DNA from: Drosophila pseudoobscura
Lineage: Eukaryota; Arthropoda; Insecta; Diptera; Drosophilidae
NCBI RefSeq assembly: GCF_009870125.1
Contig: NC_046683.1
Span: 51,103,869 to 51,167,868 of the forward strand
DNA: 64,000 nucleotides
Direction: 5' to 3'
The position numbers were made by a program, and so were the translations under genes. Below the pieces are notes generated by a model. That model made no database searches. It was not told the origin of the DNA and was given only the letters and a program-made list of their open reading frames with translations. Shown here piece by piece: positions 55,401-64,000 of the stretch; the first letter of the stretch is position 1, and the number at the start of each line of letters is the position of its first letter.

Positions 55401-58400
55401 TCCGCGCCGTACCGTGAAGCCTTGAAGAACTGGGTTACAGGTCAGGTGCAATAGCCCAGATCTCAGATCTCAGTTTTGAGATGGAATGGAATGGGATGGG
55501 ATGATACGATGGACATAGTTCATCTTCCTTCAGCAGTGCACGCGCCCTCTCCCCTCATGACGAGGCCTCAAAAGTTCTTGGACCTAAGTTATTCAAAGGA
55601 GGTGTCCAGAAATGAAGCCATAGTCAAGGTCTGAATAGGGGTGCACAAAGGTTAACGAATGCTGTTGGGTGTTGGGTGGGAACATAATTTTAGGGGACAC
55701 TCTCTTTGTTTCATGCAAATTCAAGTGCGTTGTTCTGGTGGCCCAGGCGGTGCGGAGCCCTAATGATATTCAAGAGCACAGGGGGAAAGGGTGTCTGAGG
55801 TAGGGTATAGCGTAACAGTGGCGTCAATGTAAACAAACATGCCACATGGAGCGCCGCAAAAATTAATATTTGTGTTAATAAAGCCCCTGTAAAGGGAACG
55901 CCAGCAGTGGGAGCAGCAGATGTGCGGTTATAAGTGTTTACATAACATGTTTTTGGATTCCACATTTAGTCAAGCGGATGCAGGGTGTTGTGTGTGCGTG
56001 TGTGTGTGTGTGTATCTGTGGTAGAGGAAGATAAAACGAAAAACGTGCCAAAAACCAAAACGCTTAAAATAGAACCCGAAACGTAAGCTCCAAATGGCGC
56101 TCCCTGCCCCCCTTCCACCCCCCTGCCACCCCCGCCTAATGGGATCTGTCTCTTTGTCCCCTCTGGCACTCTCCATTTGACAGCTGGAATCTACCCATCC
56201 CTTTTCCGCCTGCAATTGAAGCTGTGCAGCGCACAATTCAATTAACGGAGTTTACTCTTTTTCCCATTTCAACTTGCGCTCCCCACCTCGCTCTCTCCTT
56301 TTTTTTGTGCCATTCCATGCCGTTTGCTGCGTTGGCGGTGGTTGGTGACGTCTCAATTTTTACCATCGCCGACGGCGTCGATGGCACCGCAGGCCAAAGA
56401 GGCGAAAGCGATTGGAATCGCTCCCACCCCCCGCCCCAAGTACTTAACAAAGTAAAGAGAGTAACAAACAAGAGAGTGGAGTGGAGTGGAGTGGCAGTAA
56501 AGTGAAACCAGCACAGTGGTCGAAGATAACGACTTGTTAGCAATAAATAAACATTCGTAGAGCAAGCTATCTATAATTTACTTAACCAAGGATACATTGC
56601 CCACTGCTTGTCGTGGCACGAACTTTTTGCATACGAATCTGTTCATTTCATGCTCGTTATTTTACCCCGAAATGAATGCGAAAGCAAAAACTAACAAAAG
56701 CCAAGGGCTTAAGTTGTTCTTTTTCCCACTTGTTTCGCTCATTGCAGCCATTGTTTGGGCGCTCCTCTCTGTCTCTGCTCTGCCAGCATCTCACTCTCTG
56801 CTGCTCTGCTCCCCACACTCTTGACGCCCACACTTCAGTCTCCCACACCATCAGCCCGCTCTCGCTCGCCATCAAACAGCCACTTGGCATTGCATTTTGG
56901 CTTTGCCTCTCTGTTATTCTCTTTGTGCGCGGTGCTCGTGGGGTATATTGGTTTTCTGACGAGCTTAAAGGTGAAAAATGCAGAGGGAACTTCATACTCT
57001 CATAATGCCCAATGTAAATACAATTCAAAACGCTCATTTCATGTACTTACTCTGGACAAACGCAGATGAAACAAATGCCCCAGCATTCCTCGTTGTTAAT
57101 TTTTTGTTTTTCTCTTTTACTTTTCCCTTCAATTCCACGGTTGGAGGGCGGCCACGGCTGGCATTGAAGTGAAATAAAACTTCACAGCATTACCGACACT
57201 CTCTCGTCTCCCTTTACGAGTGTCGCGCTCTTACCCCCCGCCACTGCCGTACAGCTCTCTGCTTAGCAATGAATGAAATGCAATTAAACAGATGTCGATA
57301 CGGGTTTACAGTGCCATGCTGGGCGGACGGACACGTCTCTGCATGGCTGACATTCTAGGCAGCAAACACCGAACAAAGCAACACCTGATTATTGATGAGC
57401 GCCAAGCTTTTTGTTGTTGCAGGCACTGTACCGTTGCCGATGGAGGAGAACGAGAATGCGTACCCAAGGGCGTGTTTGGAGTGTTATTGTGAGTGGATGT
57501 GAGTGCATGTGAGTGGAGCAATCCAGTAGTGAGTGAGAGAGTGAGTGTTTTGGCACTAATGAAGTCGTTTTAGTACCAGTTGTCATGACGGCTCTGGGCG
57601 TCCTATTTAATTAACTCAATCCTCGAGCATGTATTTATGCACATTCTGCGAGATCCGAAACGATTTCCACATTTCAGCTGCTAACTAAGTGCAACTGTAG
57701 CTGTAACGGGACCAGGCACGACAGCTCTCGAGCTCGAGCTCCAAGCCAAAAGAATATTATTAAAATAAACTTGAGTGCAAACACAAGGCCTTAGCACTTC
57801 TCTCCTTCGCTCCACGCTTCTCGCTCTCCGCTCTTCACGCTTCACTCCATCCCAGCGAATCAAGCCTCTGCATACAGTGCGTTACAAAAATACATGAATG
57901 CGAGAAGAAAGATGGGGAAAATAGAGGACCGACTTACGGTTTTAATCTTTAGAAAGAAGGAATTTCCTAGTGGAACGCTGTTACGATCGCTGTTTAGGAT
58001 ATGTTCTCCTCGCAGTCTTCTATGCAAAGCATTTAGTTAATAGCCCTTTATGCTAATTATGAAAGTTTATGTATTTCGTTGCGTTGCTTGGGCTTAGTGT
58101 TGCTAAAGTTTTGTGGGGCACTGTCCCTGTCCGGGTAGTGAGAAAAACTGTCAAATAGTCGAGAAACTAGCTAAAGTTGCACATGCCACACATATGTACA
58201 TGCATATATACATCTCTGCCACGCCCACACACTTAGTGGGCTGTTCCCATAATGGCTTTTGGTTAGAAAAGGAGTTTGCGGCTGTTGGGGAGTAGAGTGC
58301 GCAGGTTAGAGGGGAACCGAGACAAAAGGCAGGGCAAAAATTTGCGGCTACAAGTTCATTTATCATTTTGCTTGAGTAATTGAAATTTCAACGTCGCTCC

Positions 58401-58678
58401 GGCCCCGGCCCCGGCCACGGCCCAGGCTCCGGCACAGTGGGGCAATCAATGGGGATGGGAGGACGGGGCGGAATGTTACCCAGAGGATGGCACCACAGAC
58501 TCCGAACCCAGACCCGAACCGAACCAAAGTAGAAGCCAATACATTAGACGGTTCCGTTGTCGGTGCCATTGCCGCCTGTCCGGACACATCTTTCGCTTTG
58601 AACTTAATGGATATGAAATAAATAAAAAATGTATGTGTATAACGTATTCACCGACACTTTACACTCCACAATATACAC

Positions 58679-58725
58679 GAGACCAGACCAGAGCAGACCA
58701 GGCCAGACCAGACCAGACCAGACCG
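58679..58725. repeat. CCAGA pentanucleotide repeat
   Basis: About nine CCAGA/GCAGA/CCAGG units in tandem. Simple microsatellite with no gene nearby. Confidence 0.8.
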
Positions 58726-61201
58726 CCCCATCCCGTTCCCTGAAAGCATATGCAAATCGACAAGGGAACAGAACCTTCCTCAAAGTCGCCAAATGGCGAA
58801 CGAACGAGCGAGCGAGCGAGCGAACGGAAACTCATTCAATGAGTCTCGCTTCTCATCTTTTTTTTTTTTTTTGCCTCCCGGAAAATCGATTGGGGATTAC
58901 TTTCGGGGCATCGCTTTTCATTTTTACCTCGTTTCACATACATATTTATTTTTGGGCCTCCAGCTTATCCTCCTCGAGGGGGGGGGGGGGGGGGGGGCGG
59001 TAGGGGAGGCAGGGGTCTTAAGGCTCTTAGGGGTGTCCGCTTACGCATCGCCGCACAAATGATTTATAAGCTAGACAAAGGGCAAAAATTGAAGCCCCAA
59101 TCCGGATAGTAAAGGCCTCACCTCTGGCCAGGGTGGGCGCCCTGCCCTCCCACCCGCTCGATTGGTGACACAAAAATGAAATCATTTGACCATAAACATT
59201 GAACTAAATTCAAAATCAATTTAGCGAAATAATAAAACTGAGCCAGATTAAAGGGAGGAAATCAGAGCAGAGCAGAGCAGAGCAGAGCTGAGCAGAAAAG
59301 CTGCTCTCCCAGAAGTCTGTCTGCCGTTGGGCAATTATGTCAACAATTGACTTGAGTGGCCATTGAACGGGCCAAGGCCACAAGAGGCTCAAACAATATT
59401 GAGAAAACTCCGAACTGTGGCGACAGAAAATATGCAAATATGAATAAATTCTACACATACATACACACATATAGATGCACGAGTACATGTAGAATGCAAT
59501 TGAAAAATGGGTTATTTATTCAACACTTTGGGTTTAATCACCATATTAAGTTAAGTTTCCAAGATTATAAACTCCCCAAAGAAATGGACTTTCAAGAGTG
59601 GCAGCCAAAGGAAAAGTTAACTTCACTAACGTAAACTTCCGGTGAAAAGTTGTGGAAATTTGTGTGTTTTCTTTTCGTGACTTTCGCCTGTTTATTCGCA
59701 AAATCTGTGGACTTTAAAGTTGTAAGCTTTTTACGGGATATGCACAAGAAGTTGCATACGTATAAATATGGCATCAGAATGTTGGCCAACTCCACCGACA
59801 AATAGCCATAAATAAGTACCAAAGACAAGCAGACATACGAGTGTGCATGTATGTATGTATGTCTGTACATGGGGGTATATATGAGGATGTGTAGGTTTGG
59901 ATATTGGCAACATCGACCATTGTTGGCCCAAAGCGCAGTCAAGCGGCAGCCAAGCGGCGACAACTGCAGCAAGTCTGGCCCAAAGCTTATTTATGCCCTC
60001 AGACACAACAAGACCAGGAGAAGGACGTGGAGACCAAGAAGAAGCCTTAGCCTTGCCAACCAGGGGGAAAAAATGTAGCCAAAAGTCAAGTGAATTTCCT
60101 CAGCACAACACACACAGATACACACCGATGCAGGGAATAAGGAGACACAATGCCATGAAATGTAGTTTGTTATGAATTTCTGCTACATCCTCTTTCGGTT
60201 TGGGGGTTTCCTTTGCCCCAGAATCGTGCCCCGCAGAAGGACACAAACACATCCGTAAACAATTTGTTCTGCTCTTATTTTTTCCCCCCTGCACTGTTAT
60301 GTCTTCGTTTTTTGCCTTTGTGGAGAATGTTCTCTGATAAGCAAAATAAAGAAATGAACAGAGAGAAATTGAAAATAGGCAACCCTATTACAAGGGTTCC
60401 AAACGGCAGCCCAACAAAAACAATTCAAATGAACTGCCCCATTCCGCAAAAGGGAAACACAAGAAGTCCAAGAATTTTTCAGCAACAAAAAAAGGGTTAA
60501 AAGTGGCAATCAACGCCTCGGATTACAAATTCGACTTGGCCATGCCGAGGGCGGGCGCCCCCCTTGGGAGAAGATGGAACCCGAGAAAGCATTGCCAGCA
60601 TCAAGAAAAACTTGTGGCCAGCTCGTTAATTACCAATTGTTGGCGCACGTTGCATATCAGATGGAAATGTTTTTTCCCTCACGAGGTTTTTTTTCCGAAG
60701 GTTAAGCCTATTCGCTTAAACGGGTTCTCATTTTTTCAACAGTTGCTTCTGTACTTTCGAACGGTAATGTTTTTGCTACAGCCAGAAAAAGTTTTAACTA
60801 AATTAAATGGATTTCCAAGGCTTAAAAACCCTTTAGACGTTTTAATCTCAGTTGAGTGTAATACTAGAAATTGTTTTTATTTAATATTTAAATTATTCAA
60901 AAATCGTTTTAATCACACTTAATACTCTATTGATTTTCGGGATTAGGGCTGTACTGCGGCAGACCACATAGCATGTGGGCTGGCAGGAAAGCTTAAGTGT
61001 GCTTTCCAATATAATTTACGACTAAAAATACGAAAACATACGGATAAATCCAAATGTGAAGAAAGAAGGATGGGAGCACCACAGTTTCCAGTCCAGAAAA
61101 TTAAAACTATTAAATTTACATACATATACACTCATCGCTTTGCACACCTGATTGAGTTTTACACACTAGCACATTACACAAATATTTATGTTTTGTGGAT
61201 C

Positions 61202-61400
61202 AACTGCTTGCCAGAGCGATTCAAGGGAAGTGGACAAAACCTTCAGGTTTAAGCGGCACTGCTTGATGAAAAAGAAACCATACGTTCAGGTCTCAGCGGT
61301 GCACTGCTTGAACCAGAGCTTCAGGCTTAGTCGAGCAACTGCTTGCGGGATCATTTCCAAAGGAAACGAACCAAACCTTCAGGTTTCGCACTGCAAACTG
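61202..61400. repeat. Degenerate repeat, AACTGCTTG ... CTTCAGGTTT
   Basis: ACTGCTTG occurs four times (near 61203, 61258, 61303 and 61339) and CTTCAGG(T/C)TT three or four times in step with it. Spacings are irregular, from about 35 to 60 bp. It looks like an old tandem array that has lost length uniformity. No reading frame or fold explains it. Confidence 0.6.
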
Positions 61401-62139
61401 GCTGTGCAAGCCTTTCTATCTGTTGATGGTATTTCAGACCAGGCCTTCAGAAATTATAATATGTTATGTTAATACTGCGATTGAAATGTCCGATCGGTAA
61501 GTCTGTAAAAAGCTAACCTCCTGCTCCATTTAGAGTGTCTTCCGGCAAAAAGATGGCCACCGTTTCCAAGGCAAAAGCTCAGAAGCAATGTTGAAAGGTC
61601 ATGGCCTGCGAATCATCACGCCGAAGAGAGACAACGAATGATTGCATTAAACTGTTGCTGCACTCATCAGAGTGTGAGGGGGACAGACAGCCCAAAAGGG
61701 GGGCAGAGCGAAATGATGAGGCTGCTTAGGGCCAATCGCTGATGGCACTAGTGTGTGTGTGTGTGTGTGTGGGAGGGGGCGGGCGTGTGTGTGTGTGTGT
61801 ATGCGTGTTTCACTGTGTCAACGTAATTTTTCTTTCGCTCTCTCTGCCCCACTTCAGACCCGTTCCTGTTTGCCATTTCAATTCCATATGCACAAAGCAA
61901 ATAGGCAAACAAATTGTGGGGGGAATGAGGTATGGATGGTGGCGGTAGTGTGGTGTGTGTGTGTCTGTTAATGCAGCGTTGGCAACACTGCGCTGTTGTT
62001 GCTGGTTGTCTTGGCAGCAGCAGGGTTATCGGGAAGGCGGAGGGGGAGAGGTGTATATGGGGATTCTAGGGTTGTGGCATCTTGACAGGCAACAACTCCA
62101 TGCTCAGTGACACGTGTGAAATGTTTTGTTGCAAGGAAG

Positions 62140-62220
62140 CGAGAGGCGGGCGGCGAGAGGCGAGCGGCGAGAGGCGGGCGGCGAGAGGCGGGCGGCGAGC
62201 GGCGAGAGGCGAGAGGCGGA
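62140..62220. repeat. GC-rich GAGAGGCGGGCGGC minisatellite
   Basis: Short units of 7-14 bp alternating GAGAGGCG, GGCGGC and AGCGGC over about 80 bp. Open in several frames as Arg/Gly/Ala-rich peptide; no coding context. Confidence 0.8.
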
Positions 62221-64000
62221 CAGGAGGCAAGCGGGCTCCCAATTTTTTTGACATATACAAGGGGCGAAACGCTGGCAAATTGGAAAGTCAGGCCAAAAGT
62301 TGACAGGATTTGCGCGCAAAAGGATTTAGACCGGGAAATATATACCAGGGCGATGTGCTTCGAACAGGAAGTGGAAGCCGGAGCAACAAAGAGAGGATTC
62401 AGCGGCAGGGAGATCTCGAAAGCAGGATAATCGACTGCCTGTCATTGTGTTTACACTAAATTTCAATTAAATTTTGAGGCCTACTTTGACAAGTGACAGT
62501 CGGCCAGGAGCCTGGCTCCAGGATCCCCACCAGCTAAGCAAATCAAGCGTAATAAGAAGAGAGGAAGGAAGGAAATCAAGAAAGGAACCACGGAGCCTAG
62601 GCAGGAGGGGAGGAAATCAAGCAGTACAAGCAGAGGGACAGGAAATCACTCAGTATAAGTATAAGGAGAAGAAAAGCTAAGGCTGAGACTGAGGCTGAGG
62701 CTGAGGCAAAGGATAAGCGTAAAAGAAACAATTGCAAATGCCGCACTTGGCCCATGCCCCCTATTCCCCATGCCACATGCCACTTTTAGGCAAACGACAA
62801 CAAATCTCGGGGCCCACAACTCTCTGGCAACAATTTTATGCGGGAAAATGAAGCCACTTTTCCTTAGCGCCCACAACAACAAAAAAACTAAGAACAACAA
62901 TCCCCAAAAGCGACGGACGGGGGCGCGGGCATGGGGCGTGGGGCGTGGAGATGGGGATGGCACTGTGCTGGATTTGCCAACTGGATTTAAAATGGAAATT
63001 ATTTGAAGAAAACCAATTCGCTTTATTACTTTGGGGCATACGCAGCAGCAAAGTAAAACAAAAGCAGTCAACGGTAACGCCAGCAGCAGTGCCAGCGCCA
63101 ACAACAACAAATACAACAATTGTGCGAGAATGAGAAACAACAGCAACAGCAGCAACAACAACAACAACAACAACTACAGCAAAATACAACCTGAAACAAA
63201 GAACAACAAAAGTAAGCGACCATAAAAATTAATGCAATAAAAACACATGGCAGCACTGGCAGGCAGGAAAACACACACACACACACACAGAACCAAAGGA
63301 CACTGGAATAGGCTGCACTGAGAGAAGAGGAACACAAGTGTTTAGGTATATAATGGTAAAATATTGGGGTTTGAAATAAGTGAAGTATGGAAAATAGGCT
63401 GCCCGAAAAATTTTCTTGAAATGTGACTTATCACTCGTTGTATGGCCTGAAGACAAATTGTTTCTCTCTGTGTAATGGCAGCCAGAGAGTGAGAAAGGAA
63501 AGGACAAGCTGAAAGTCAGTGTAGCCCACGTTCGATAGCGTTTTTGCTTACACAGAAAGCGTTGATTACCTCACCGATAATTTATCGCCGTGAATGCTGT
63601 AAATTATTTGCAGACCTCCTAGGCAGCAGAAGGGACAAGTTCTTATGAAAATTACCAAACTTCTTTGCAGAGTGAAAAACTTGACGATAGATACATACGA
63701 GTATATGCAAGTTTTCTGTAATCAAAGGATGAGTTATAGTCTATTGAATGAGAACAATCCTTTTCATTTGGAAATTGGAAAAGAGTATAGAAGCAATCGT
63801 TATAATGAAATCTACTAGCATTAAATGCATATCTGATAATTTGCGTGAGATATCGATAATTAATTGTATTAATCGTATAGTTAATTGAGGGTAGATAGTC
63901 GTACAAAGTTGATTGCTGTTTTTAATACAAATTTGAGGATTCATGAATGCAATTTAATTAATATAGGAAGTGACGTTTATTATTCAGAGTATTGGAGGGG

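Larger units (their letters stand above)
49579..64000. other. Gene-free right end of the window
   Basis: No supported gene, tRNA or rRNA. Contents: an A/G-rich AAGGAAAGG tract (50029-50075), GTGAAC repeats (about 52006-52022), GT (52372-52394), poly-C (52930-52953), CA (53044-53062), GTT/GTC triplets (about 53130-53165), CAGAGC repeats (53822-53864), GT (55993-56012), CCAGA (58679-58725), poly-G (58978-58997), GT (61751-61770), a GAGAGGCGGGCGGC array (62140-62220), CAA/CAG (63116-63183) and CA (63271-63288). Much of it may still be dpr intron or upstream DNA. Confidence 0.5.

Noticed and set aside
1..64000. tRNA, rRNA or intact transposase/reverse-transcriptase genes
   Set aside because: Both strands were scanned for tRNA-like B-box sequences and for transposase or polymerase motifs in the translated frames. 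None were convincing by eye; a covariance-model search could still find small RNAs.

Overview
The window is nuclear DNA of a fly, almost certainly a Drosophila. The evidence is short 57-71 nt GT-AG introns (one with a clear CTAAT branch point), TATA/initiator promoters, a dpr-family immunoglobulin gene, insect CAP (antigen-5-like) secreted-protein genes, and intergenic DNA full of CA/GT, GA, CAG/CAA and tetranucleotide microsatellites and long poly-C/poly-G runs. An obscura-group origin is only an impression. The D. melanogaster paralogue of any one gene cannot be fixed from sequence alone.

Layout. 1-2.7 kb: no gene seen. 2.73-3.74 kb (+): CAP gene A, three exons, 288 aa, with TATA box and poly(A) signal. 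3.8-24.1 kb: about 20 kb without a supported gene, holding microsatellites and a 51-bp-unit minisatellite at 12.7-13.2 kb. 24.2-26.6 kb: a compact head-to-head pair. On the minus strand is a three-exon Ube2K/UbcD4-type E2 whose catalytic cysteine is replaced. On the plus strand is a homologue of TRIR (C19orf43). 27.7-37.2 kb (-): the last six exons of a dpr cell-surface gene (two Ig domains, hydrophobic C-terminus, about 1.9 kb 3'UTR). CAP gene B (32.6-33.4 kb, +) is nested antisense in its largest visible intron. 37.2-48.4 kb: no supported gene, probably 5' intron of dpr. 48.4-49.4 kb (-): CAP gene C, three exons, 286 aa, with TATA box and an upstream GA tract. 49.4-64 kb: no supported gene.

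How the genes relate. The three CAP genes are paralogues. All share a phase-0 intron just before the CAP core, and A and C also share a phase-2 intron, while B has only the first. They encode secreted proteins and bracket or sit within dpr. The dpr gene encodes a neuronal recognition receptor; its linker exon between the Ig domains is phase-symmetric and so can be skipped without changing frame.

Most unusual: the E2-like gene keeps an intact 202-codon frame and its introns, yet has Ser at the catalytic Cys position and an altered UBA loop. Fourteen bases past its stop lies a perfect 32-bp palindrome with an 8-bp direct repeat beside it, resembling a transposon footprint.
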